Shown: positions 1 through 12,600 of the stretch, one piece after another
How positions within the stretch are numbered: position 1 is the first letter of the stretch
Layout: each line of letters starts with the position of its first letter
From: Astropecten irregularis
Taxonomy: Eukaryota; Echinodermata; Asteroidea; Paxillosida; Astropectinidae
Length of the DNA: 64,000 nucleotides
NCBI GenBank assembly: GCA_963971285.1
Contig: OZ020256.1
Span: 7,814,501-7,878,500 of the forward strand
Reading direction: 5' to 3'
Notes under the pieces: model-generated
Seen by the model: only the letters and a program-made list of their open reading frames with translations
Told to the model about the DNA's origin: nothing
Database searches by the model: none
Translations under genes and position numbers: made by a program

Positions 1-107
1 CTTAATAATTTAGATGGTACAGCCTTTGTTGGCAAAATATACATGTATATTTCATTAATAGAAATAAGTGTGTGTCAAAATGACAAAACCTAGATCCAAT
101 CAGACCA

Positions 108-360
108 GGGGCCAATTTCATAGTGCTTAAGCACCAAAATTTGCTTAAGCACCAACATTTGCTTAAGCATCAAAATTTGCTTAAGCACCAATCAAACCCT
201 GGTAAATAAAATCAGTTTGCCAGCCAAACTCCTTGTGAATGTTATGCTCAGCAAACAATGGCTGAACACAAATCAAAAGCAGTAAACATTACATGAAAAT
301 TTGTTTGGTAACCTTGTTTGATCAAGGAAGACTTCCATGCTTAAGCAAATATTTGGTCCC
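108..360. mobile_element. MITE, GGGGCCAATTTCAT family, copy 1
   Basis: It starts GGGGCCAATTTCATAG and ends in the near-inverse ATATTTGGTCCC. Near the left end the motif TTTGCTTAAGCACCAAAA is repeated about four times (124-190). Start, size (253 bp) and internal GCTTAAGCA motifs match the element at 16647-16887. It lies in RRM1 intron 4 and has no coding capacity. Confidence 0.6.
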
Positions 361-583
361 AGGCTCTGATCTACCTTGGAATAAGCAGGTGACATTTAAC
401 CAGTTTAGACAATTTCATGAGAGCAGTCAACACCCCACATTCTATACGCCTACCCTGATATTAAGCCTTCTGGTTCAAGAAGTGACTTGACCACCGTTAC
501 CAATGCCACAAACAAAATTGGCTTGGTTGCAAAGGAAAGACTAATAATCCGATTAAAAGATGCTAAAGATAAGACATATCTAC

Positions 584-684
584 CTCCTTGTTGTCAGATA
601 TGAGCTTGTAGGTCATCTCAGAGATAAGAGGAGAGTGTTTCTTGTTCCGTGGATCGACGTAGTGGTACAGGTCATACATTACAT
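584..684 (-). CDS. RRM1: RRM1 coding exon 4
   Basis: The 101-nt exon has acceptor CTTGTAG and donor AAGGAG|GTAGAT. It encodes the split Asp, then [18 protein letters not shown] and [15 protein letters not shown], aligning with human DVMEDLYNYINPHNGKHSP. It ends in phase 0. The following human segment (RLNSAIIYDRDFS) is not found in bases 1-583, so the next exon lies outside the window. Confidence 0.93.
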
Positions 685-3600
685 CTACAAGGAGACATAG
701 ATTTCATTAAAAAAGTGGGTGAATTTTTTATATCAAGGTTGAGATCTGAATCTGTGCTCTTATTTAAAGGGCATGTACAACATTGGTAAAGGTGACAGAG
801 CGGCTATCTGTATGTTGTTCATAATTTCATTTGTCATGGAATATAAACAAACCTGTAAAATGTTCAGCTCAATTGATCATTAGAAACAATAGATAACAGC
901 AAAAAAAAAACGTTTCAATTGTTACACCAAATTGTGAAGGCATAGCTGTCTCATATTTTAATATCTTTCCAAGATCAAAAATGTTTTGGTGTTTTGTTTT
1001 ACTGTTTTCTGGATGAATGCAGCATTTCAGGCAGAAACATTTTCCACAGTATGTTTCTACCATCACCATATATACCCTGTAAGTTATGCTTAAATCTGTG
1101 AACATTTCTGTTTTGGTTTGTTACCCATGTTGTATATATGCTGAACGTGGCTAAAAATATTGAAATATTGTTTTGTGGTTACCACTGAAACTTGCACTGT
1201 GGCATTATTGTGCTTGATTTCAAAATAAAATGGGCAATTTATGGTTGAAAAACTACAGACTTGTTTGCTTTGAGCAGCTCTCGTCTTTTCTTGATTAAAA
1301 TGAATTTGAAGTTGGATATAAGCAGCATGGGTGTCATACAGGATGAAGCATTACTTGCTGTCTGTCTGTGAATGATGATTGGCTGTCATACATCATACCA
1401 AGTCAATGTGCTATCATAACAGTCAGTGTCCATCCCCTGATAGCTGGGCTGGATTTCACAAAGCTTTAAGATTAATCTTAAGATGAGTTGTTTGGTATCA
1501 CCATAGTGATTTGTATTGTGACATCAAATGTTGCTTAGCAAATAAGATTAATTCACACTTAAGATCAATCTAAGTGCTTCATGAAGAGTAAGTGTGTGCT
1601 CTATCCATCGTATAACCGCTATGTATGACCAGGGGCTGATTTCATGAAACTTTAAGATTAATCTTAAGATGAGTTGTCAGTATCTCCAAAGTGATTTGTA
1701 TTGTGACATCACACTTTGCTTAGCAATTAAGATTGGTTCATAATTTCAGATTGATCTCCTTGCTTGGTGAAATCAATCACATCTGTTTTATATTCTTTTG
1801 TCAATTATTAGCAATACATTATAGGAGCTTTTTCACATGTGCACATAGCCAACTGACAGTGATTATTCAGATTTGTTTTAATGAATAGGAATATGTTTGT
1901 TTTAGAAAAGTACTTACCAGAGAAGATTTTCTTTGTCTCTTTATGCAGATTTGAGACTGCAATACGTGCAGCAAGGATGGCATAGTCTGGATGCTTGGTG
2001 GTCAAGGAAGCAGCAGTCTCAGCAGCTAAGGTGTCCAACTCAATGGTAGTTATCCCTGGGTAGACACCGCTAATTACCTTCATTGTGATCTCAGCCTGTC
2101 ATGGAAGAACAAACTCACAGTTATATTACCAGGATACTAGGGAGATCAGAAACACATGTACTGTACATCAATCACCTGACTCCATTTCTCTTATTTTCAG
2201 TTTCACCAAGACAATAATCCCTGAATAATTTAAGCATTCAATATGTGAGACTTCCTACATAGTATATGTACATGTACATACATTCAGTGTGTTACTGTGC
2301 TAAAGTAAATGTACACAAGAAGGCCTGGAATTAAGTTCTGAAAGGGGCAAGGCCACTTTTCCATTGCAAGGGGCACTTCCAATGGAAAAACATAATGTGT
2401 ATGGAAATATTTGAAGGGGCACCAAGGCCAAGAACCAGGGCAACGAAGGCCATGGCCTCAGTGGCCTCTGTTTAATTCCAGGCTTGCACAAGGGAAAAAT
2501 GGATGTGCACTTTGCAACCATCAGGAGGATGATCGGTCCATTCCCACAGTTTGTTAGAATTCGATTTACACTTTGCAGAGTTAATAGTTGTATTCAAAGC
2601 TCACTCATCCTTTTTTACATGTCAGCAACTTAAGTTATGTGAAAATAGGCATTTTTAAAATCCCAGCAAGGAATGGTATGGTCCAGCAAGATTTGCTTAC
2701 AGTCTGCAGATTATTAAGTAACATGATCCATGTACAGGGAGTCAGGGGACTGTACTTAAGCCATGGGGAATAGGAATACTAGCCACTCACTGATTGCATG
2801 TACTGGATGGAACTCATAATGTCCATTCTGCTTAGTAACATGAGCATGATAGAAATGAACACATCTGTATGCATTTCATTATGCACGTAACTCCCACCAA
2901 TGTCATGGGGTTATAGCAAGTTGTTTTATTTAGCAATTTGTTTCATCGATTATTGATGATCAATCTATTTAAGGTTTACAAAACACTGAATTACAAAATT
3001 TTCATTAAAAAGTGTGATTTCAGTGACAAAATTAAAAAGCCGAACTTTGTATCTGCAACTTGTTCACATTTCAAAGGCCATAAGATACACTTGCAGTTTT
3101 GCAATTTTACAAGACAAACAGCTTTGACCAATGATATCACACACGTGTGTTGCCCTCTTGCAGGAGATGAAAAGTGTCTTTCAAGCGTTAGACCATTTGG
3201 GAATTTCAAAGATTTGGTAATTTCAAGGACTGGATCAACCACTTTGACCCTTTTATAAATGTGTGGAAAAAAGATGAGCACTTCACATTTTGCCAACAAA
3301 ATGTTAAAATTGTATCATCCAATCCAAAGTTGTGAGCTGTCATATTCTGATTTAATTCAGCAATAAAGCATAGGCCTACATAAAGAAGTGCCCCAAGCAA
3401 CAAACCAAATCAACTCATACAGACAGCACAACCTGCCAACACAGCCTGTGCAGTACTACACTTACGCATACAGCAAGGCCCAGGCAGTGATGAAATCCTA
3501 ATAAAACATATTACGGTGGTTGTAATAATACAAGCACAACTACGACCTGGCTGGCCGCAAAAATGGCTGGAATGGTAGGTGTACTTGGGCTTGGGTGGTT

Positions 3601-6600
3601 TTCCGGTTTTATTTTCCAGTCAGCTTTAACATTTCGGTCAGCATTTTACAAAAAACTGTCTGCATTCATGATTCTGCAACATGCTGAAAATGGTAGAAAT
3701 TTGTAATTATACTGCAAATTGTGTGTGGGATTGTGTGCGTCAGTGTGTCATCCCACTTAGTACCCTGACTTCTGTATGTGGTTTTCAGATGTACTAAGGA
3801 AGAGACCCATGTACTATATTCTCAGTTGTAAATGTATTCACAAAGGTTTCTGCAATGATACAGGTAACAGGGATAGGCCTAGTCACTCAGCAGTAAGCAT
3901 TATCCCCCATTGTGGCAGCATACACATTGGCCAGGCATTTAAATCATAAGAGAAAACATTGGTTGCAGCAGGAATAATCAAGAGCCACTAACAAATTCAA
4001 AATCTGGAGAATATCCATTAATAAAATTAGTGACAATATTACACACCCTGTTTCTTACTGTGCACATCTTTGATAGGGCTGTGCATTCACGGGTAATTTT
4101 GGACCCGAGTACCCTTTGCCCAAACGGGCGGGTACCCGGGTACCCGCAATATAATATAAAACATAAGAAATTAAGAACCCGGAAGTATGTTGCGTAATGG
4201 CCGTTGGTGAGTACCGTATCGGGGCTCCAAGCCAGGCGTGCTAAAAAATTACCAGACCTTCCCCAAAACACCCCGACCTTTAGCAGATTTCGGCTTTTTT
4301 TAGGGGTGCCAAATTTTAGTTTACGCTGTTTCTACCGACATGACAGGCCAAGCAAAAGTTAGCGTGATCTTTTTTTCCGACATCGAACACAGACATCAAA
4401 CACGATGTATGCATTGTCAGTGTTGTTATTTCGTTGCGTGTTCCCCGTAAAATATTCTGACCACCCCGTAAATCGCATTTTCCTGATCAGCTAAATCTTA
4501 CTTGAAATTTCAGTCGGTAATTTTGTCCAGTTGGCCAATTAGAAGAAACACGTACACTTTTCACGTACATGTGCTAGATCTTAAGAAATAACGTGAGAAA
4601 AATTACTAGGGCGACAAACGCATTATTAAGACGTAATCACGATGCATTGTGCACATGGTCAGCATGGTAATCCCGAATGTTCCATGACTGGTATCCGCCC
4701 CACACACGGCAACGCGTAATAGCCACGATGTCAAAACAACGTGCACCAGTCTCGACCACGTGTGGGCAGGAAGACTACATACTGTATACACCGTACGTAC
4801 TGTGTGTGCACGGTGTAGGCTCGGTCGGTTTCGATGGTCTGCCGTACGCGGTAGGATTTTTGATTTTTGGTTGGTACATGTAGGCCTACATCGCGGCCGG
4901 GGTGCGTCGCGTTGTCGGGTACCGTAGATCGCGGCCAGACTGCGTCGATAATTGTGGCTCGCTGCCGGCTTCGGTACAGATTTGCGGTAAATAATCTGCT
5001 TTTGACATTGCAAAAAACTACCAATTTTGCAGGTCAGTGATGTATTATATGAAAAAGGGCATGGTTGTTATTTTTTTACGGGTAATAGAATCGAAAAAAT
5101 GGAGCCGGGTACTCGATGGTTTCGGTCGGGTTTCGAGTACCCGGGTAGAACGCACAGCCCTAATCTTTGATAAAATTAACAATATGTATATAGCCAGCCA
5201 ACCATGTGTGCACTCAAACTTTAAAAGTCTGACACGAAAGAGCTCTTTAGATCATTCAACATTCCTAGTGGGTCCACTTGTCATTAGTTGAGGTCATAGT
5301 TGACCATCTTTAGAAATTTGGCAATAATAGGATCTGTCATGCAATGGAAGATGTACACTAATGACTGCTATGCAGAAACATACAAACATGTGAGGTGACA
5401 TGGAGTTCTCATCAGGATGAATATTAAATTACATGGATAATGGATCTTCAGGATTATCAGCAAAACAACACAAAAACAAAAACAACTCTTTCAACAACTC
5501 TTCCATGTCAATAACCGTCAGAATGAGTTCCTACACATGATATGTCCACATCAAACTCTCAGCATTGAAGTTACATCATGTACTGTATATGTAAGATTCC
5601 CTAATTATGCTAAGGGTAGACGAGTTCCAATTGTATGTTCTTAAAGGTAGTATCATACTTTGGCAAGAGACCAAAAACGAAATGTTCACAGCTTTACAAA
5701 TAACTTTCAGGGTATGAAGATGATGCTAGTAGAAACCAAAAATTGTTCCGCTTGAAATGGTGTATTTATCCAGAAATTAGTAAAACAACGACCGAAAATC
5801 TTTTTGATCTTTTAAAAGATCAAAAATAAAAGAGAAAAGACTTAAGAATTACTGTGGCTGTTTTCTGATTTCTCAAAAAGTGAGCAACGTATGGGACTGA
5901 AATTTTCACAGATGACTGTTACTGTATATTCCTTGATATTTTTGCTCATGAATCTGTATTACTTTGATAAAAACCATGAAGTATGATACTACCTTTAAAT
6001 AGTCACGCATAAATCACTTAAGTTATTATGAGTACACGAGTACACCCAAGTAGATGTTTTCAAACACACATGGGGCATATTTTCACCAATCATGAAAAAT
6101 AACAGTCAAGTAGCACACAAAACAGGGATATGAGAGAGCAAGTTAGACAAAATCTGAAATGATTTTTCTTCTTAAATTTTGTATTATATTTTTTGCATTG
6201 CAGCATTGCAATAGGCCTATAACCCCTCCCCCTACACATAGATGAGCTGTGTATGCATTACATACTGTGTGATATGCACAGATGCGAAGCTCAGGTAGCG
6301 ATCACAAGCGGTTTGGATTGACAATCGAATGTTAGTATGGTAGCCCCCCAAAAAAGCGGATCAGTCGAAAAATGCAGATTGCTGTTGAGTAAAAATACTC
6401 GAATCATCAAATAACCACAAGGGAAACTGACTGAATTTAAAGTAATTGAATAGTAAACAAAGCTTCTGACTGCCAAATGAACAAAGATAATTGACTATTG
6501 GGGACATCCCCAACGTAGGGGGCTAGATAGCTCAGTTGGTAGAGCGCCTGTACGGTATTCAGGAGGCCCCCGGTTCGAATCCCGCTCCATTCAATTTTGT

Positions 6601-9600
6601 TATTGTTATATGCACAGAAGCAGAGCAGATTGAAGATAGGATACTGGTACTGGTAGCAACAAACATGGGATATTAGAACCAAAACAAAATGTGGAAAGTC
6701 ACTGAAAGTAGAGATATGTCTTATGAAATGTTTGAGTAAAAAAAAGAAAAGAATATTATAGTTGCTCATGAGTAAAGTTTGGGTATCAAAGCCACAATAT
6801 AGCATGGATTGGATGCAGTTAAGGAATAGCCGCAAGGATCTGCCACAATTTGTGCCTCTCTAATTATTGTACTCCAGTACTAGAGCCTATATAGAGGTTA
6901 TTCACAGATGTCATAAAATCATGTGATTGGCCGTCAAGCTTTTCTCTGTTGTCCATGGTTACCCGTGGGACACTGTACTGCTTTATTTCAGGTTCTCACA
7001 ACGTACCTTGGTCCTGGTTCCTGTTGATGAACATCATTTTATCTTAATAAAGTTGATTTTTACATCTTAACATCGACTCGACGTCGGGCATGTTGAAGTG
7101 GCGACTTTAGGAGCAGTGTGTACAATTTTGCCGTTACATTAATTCAACCTGTCGTTCCGGTATAACACACATAATGAATACCACAATTTGTAATATCTCC
7201 ATATGAAATAAATTGCAACCCAGGGAGTAATGACAAATTTGGGAAGAGCTGGATCATCGATCATTTTAATAGAATACCTTACATTATTCATGAGGTCATA
7301 TGGGCGGAGTTAAAGGTTTCATTCATGAAAATGGTTAAGGGGCGGAGCAAGCAGTGTGCTAGTATAGTGCGGCGACACTGCTGCCACCCACGTGGTTTGT
7401 GGCGACTGCTGCCGCGCAGTCACGCACGCGGTTGTGCCATTGAAAATACGTGCGATTGTAATTTCGCCAGCCTGCCCTAATTTCGCCAGGCGACTCTCGA
7501 CTAGCCATAAAGTCGCCACTACATAATTATCTCATTTAAATAAAAGATTACAAAATAAATATTGTAACAAATGACTATTATATACCTAGATCAGGCTGAA
7601 GGAGGAGCCAATGTTTATTGACAGGTCACCATGGTGACGCGCTGTCGCCTGAATGGCCCAAACCATATATTTGCATACGACCGCAAGGAGCATGGTGGGA
7701 AAGTGGCATGACACACACGAGGTCAGAATTAAAGGTGGTGATTGGAGGATGGATAGGTACTATATTTAGAACAACATCATTTGACCTGTATACTATCTCC
7801 GATCAAAACAAAAACCATTTGTTGTTACCGGGTGGCGACAATATGGACGTGGCGACTATACCGACACGTACGTTAGACTAAGCATTTGTCAGGACTTAAC
7901 TGTGACCAGTATGGTTCTAAAATTATAAAATTACTTTCATCACAATACTCAATAGGCCTTTTGAATGCAATTTTGACGCATGCGCAAGTTTAAAACTTGG
8001 CAGTGGGCAATTTTTAATTCAACATTAACTAGGGATTTTTTTAACCGCGACACATGACATAGCTACCTTCAGTTTAGTTAGGCCTAACGTTAGGTTAAAA
8101 ATGTTGGACACAGCATCACAGGTTTTCTTTAGAAATAGTGCTGTGCAAAATAGGGTAATTTGATATTCGTTTACGGAATTTAACAAAAATAAGGTTAAAG
8201 GGATGGTACTAGACTTGGGGCCAAGTATTTCTTAGTCCGCGCGGTGATTATTATTTTATTTTTTTTCGCAACTCTCGCGAAACCGCGCAAGACTCATGGC
8301 TATGGCGAGAGTTTAGCTCTCGGCCCGGGACCGCTCAAAAAGAAAGACTTGGGAAACCCGTTTTAGACACGTATTCATTTATTCATGTATGGGTGTGTTT
8401 TGCATTACGGTTGCCGTAGAAACGGCCGTATACAATTTCAAATAAGGCAGCAGTGGTGTACTACTTACTACTTACATGTACATTGGACAGCATTTTCAAA
8501 TTATGGTTTTTGTTCAATTACTTCACAAGTTGAATGATTTAATAAATAATTTTGTATTAAGCTGGAACTAAATCTATTAGTTTAACATACGTGCATTAGT
8601 TCATGGAAATGAATAATTTTCACTGTAAATGTCAATAATTTTTGTTTAGCAATGTGTAGGTTAACATGTACCTGATGTACGTAGGTCTACACTATAGCTA
8701 CAGTTAGTAAGACGGACTTGTAAGATATTCCTATTATGCACAAAGAAGATAAAAACAAACATGCACATATTAATTTCACAACCCACAAGTTAAAAACTAA
8801 GGTCATACCGCAGCTATAGCTAGATACGTGCGACGGCTGTGGTTGTGTATTCAACGTGAATCAGCCCTGTGTACACGTGCAGGATGTAGCGTAGGCCTAC
8901 ATAATGAATATTCATATATTTAATAAAGATTGGCCAATCAGACGCGTCCGTACGATTTCGGCTAAAGAGCCCATAGCCGTGTATTTTATTTTATTTCTTC
9001 TTTAGACTGGGTGTCCCATTCAGTGCTTACAAAGTACTGATCTCCCATGGGTCCCAGTAACATGAATACATACAGTTAAAAAAAAAAAAAAAACACTAAA
9101 AATGACATTATTTTCGAAGTAAATAAAATTACATTGCACACAAAAGACCAACAATTATATAGATAAATATTGGCTAAAACATTTCAATGTAAACAAAACA
9201 ATAAAAGAGACAGTCAGATTACAAATTTACAATAAAAAAAAAACCGTACATGAAAAAAACCCACGTCATGCCCCCAGTGCACCCCAAGCCCCCCGGGCTA
9301 CAGATAAAAGGTACACATAAAAAGGTGAACTATGATTAAAATTGGTTACAATTTGAAAACGGGTTTCCCAAGTCTTTCTTTTTGAGCGGTCCCGGGCCGA
9401 GAGCTGAACTCTCGCCGTAGCCATGCGGTTTCGCGAGAGTTGCGGGAAAAAAAGAGATAATCACCGCGCGGACTAAGAAAGACTTGGCCCCAAGTCTAGG
9501 ATGGTACAGAACTGGTTTTTGCGACAAAACTGTTGCTGACAGTGAAAGCACATTATGTAATCCATCATATACCTTAACTGACAAACCTGTAGAAGTTTGA

Positions 9601-12600
9601 GGTCAATCAGCCATCTGGGTCACGAGAAAATAGTGAAAACCTGTTTACACATTTCAACGATAGGCCTAGGCCTACTATGAATTCATAATAAAACTAGTGC
9701 TGTGCAAAATTTGGTAATTTGTTATTCGTTTCCGGAAGCAAAAAAAAATTCGGATCCGTGTTATACGATTTAGTCGCCTTTTAAATAAACAGTGCTAGCG
9801 GGCAGTCCTGTGTGGTCAGTGTTGAAGAATAGTGCCTGAATAAAAGCGCTGTGTTGACAGACAGAATTGACGCAACCACAATGGGAATCTGTCTGCCTAT
9901 CAGAAAATTTCTTATTACGCGCGATGTTGTGAGCATTGTATGAAGAATGAACGCACATGGTGCCACGTGCATGATGAGCATATCCATGATATGTGGGAGT
10001 CCTGTACAGCATGGTATAACATAGCTCTATGGTATAACGATCGTTGCGGTGCCGCTATAAATTCCACTGTAGGCTATAATGTACATTAGTTTCTGGTCTC
10101 AACTCTCAATCTACGTGCGTGTTTGTGAAGAAAAGAGACGGGCCATATTTTTGTGCCTGTTCGTCCGAACAAAATCAAATATGCACGGACAAATTGTCCG
10201 ACCAACATAATTATGAATAAAAGCCCTTAAAATATAAAAACAATATGCTTATGACTTCCAATTTATTATTAGTTTCGTGATAGAATTACGTTAATTACGC
10301 CATTAATACGCAATATTGGTTCACTGGCCAGTGAAGTTCTACGCGTACGATGTACATGAAATCGCCCGCACGGTAAAACTTCGGTCATTCAGCTCCGATC
10401 AAAGTCGCATGCAAACCATGAGAAGTGGCTGTAGCCGCTACCACCATAGACTTGTGTGCAATATCAAGCCGCAGCCAAGTATTTTAGACGCGGCCTAACA
10501 ACGGCAGTGTCAAGAATTAGACGTAAGGAGAATTTGACCATAAAAAGCACTCGGCACACGCGGTACGCTGCATATGCAACATTTGGGATTTTAACGAAAT
10601 TCTCAATACATGTGACAGATAGAAACCCACGTGGTCTGTATTTCTGCAGGTCCATTGAGTTCACGTGCGTGAAGTTTACACTCTGTTTACACGTACGGCA
10701 TGGGAGTTTATAGGCCTTCACGAACGAAGTTGTTGAAAACTTGTGCCTTTGGGGGAAACTTGTAGCAAGGCTTTTCTTCTACTCTAATATTAATAACCAT
10801 ATATGAGTCGAGAAATCGCTTCATCCCATGTTATGAAGCGAAGGAAAGTGTAGACAGAAAGCGCAAACCTGTCTTGTCCCATACACATACACCCAGTACA
10901 TGTAGTGCAGTCTGTAGCGTAAACCGATGGGGTTTGGTATCCTGACACAGGGGTATTTTGCAATTCATTGTGTATGATGTTTTTCCGTAGGCGGAAGGGT
11001 GCCTTGCTAAATGAAAAACTATGCTTGGAAGTTGTAGTTGTACATTATACCAATCGCGCTCGGAAGGTTTATTTTTAAAGTTATTTTATGATGTTTTTTA
11101 GATTAAAATATATGAGCAGTGTGTCTCTACTTGGCGAAATGGACAAAATAACTGACTGTAAATTTTTTTGGCGTGAGCCAATCGTGAGCCACGGTGAATC
11201 CATATTTTTTTGGTGTTGGTTTCGGTTAATCCTTTTGGCAAATTAGTAAACGGAAACGTTTAATCCATGTGGGTTACTCTATATCCGAATAAAAAGCATA
11301 GCACTAAAATAAAACGCTTCAAAACGATTTATTGCGAAATGATAAAAAAATACATAAGAATTTATTATGTGATGACTGTTGCATGAAAGTATTTCTTCCA
11401 TAGTCTTACTTCCATGGTTTACCAATGCATTAATACCCGTTTGCCTCTTTTCATGCAACAGTCGTCGCATAGGGCCTAATACTAGATTCCCAGCGGCATT
11501 GCGCGTGTACAGAGTAGACTGGTCCCGTTCGCTCCGTTGTACGTAGGCCCTACATTGAATGTAGACTGGACAGGTAGAGATCATTCTTATGTATTTCTTT
11601 ATTATCATCTTGCAAAGCCCCAGGCCATGGGAAAAGTCACAGAATCTGTGACTTTTTGTATACTGTACTGAAATTTGGGCTGAAAATTGCTCAATTTGTT
11701 GACATCCGAAATGATAATTCAATTTTATATCTTTCTGAATACTTCTTCACGACATCAGGAACACCAGGGTGTGTCATTATGCCACACTGACCATGGAGGT
11801 AGAAATAGATCGCCAATTAACAGTCATTTTTGGGGTGGGGAATTTTGGACTCGTGATTTTCAAGTAGCCTAGGGCCCTAACGTTAGGCGTTAGGCCCTAT
11901 AGACAACAACGTCAGGAGTAATATTGGGCTAGGCCTACAGTTACTGCAGCCAGACATGCCCCAGTTAGCCTAAAGTACGTCTTGGACTTCAAACATTTTC
12001 TCATGAAGTAAACTAGGGCCAAGCTACTTACCGCATCTACAAAGTCTTGGTTCAGGCCATAGCCTAGCTTGGAGATTCGTGAGGTGATCTTATCAAACAT
12101 CACTCTCTCCGTTCGGTTGCCTGCAAACAATGGAAAATCAGTCACCACAAATCAGTAGACAGTAATAACAAGTCCTTGACAAACTCTTCCGTGCAGTAGG
12201 CAGTAGCCTAACGTTAGTACTTTAATAGTAGGCCTACGTTAATATAGGACGGTTGATGAAATGGAGGGAAATTGGGGGTAAGTGTAGTTTACGCCACCCA
12301 GGCCATATTATTTTCAGTATTTATTTACCTTCTTCTGTTCCAAAATGAGATTCGTTAGGCTACTTAAAAAAGAAAATTTATTCATGGGTCCTGAAAACCC
12401 TAAAATGAACTTATTTCGGCAATATTTCAGTGAAAACAAAACAGTTTCTTACCCAAATAAATACTGAAAATAATATGGGTGGCGTAAACTACACTAATGC
12501 CGGAAAAGGACAACGATAGCTCCATGATTTCACATAGCTATCAGTATCATACTCATAGACCTACCTAACCCCTAACGAATTAGCCCAAGTCATGATTGTA

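Larger units (their letters stand above)
2096..12031 (-). other. RRM1: RRM1 intron 2, 9.9 kb, filled with mobile DNA
   Basis: No coding exon is seen in this interval. It contains a small inverted-repeat element (2322-2486), a hAT-type element (4074-5162), a TTAA MITE (5641-5998), SINE pieces (6404-6606), a Mutator-like element (8210-9498) and two hairpins (11366-11471, 11633-11657). In 2490-4065, 6610-8200 and 9510-11360 I see nothing beyond AT-rich sequence, scattered TAGGCCTA palindromes and, at 9580-9660, a weak fragment resembling the interior of the TTAA MITE family. Confidence 0.85.

Noticed and set aside
6519-6591. Possible tRNA gene
   Set aside because: A and B boxes are good but the acceptor stem does not pair and the sequence continues into a repeated body. 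It is a SINE head.
11279-11722. 147-residue minus-strand open frame in RRM1 intron 2
   Set aside because: No domain, no splice logic, and it crosses a hairpin element. Likely chance.
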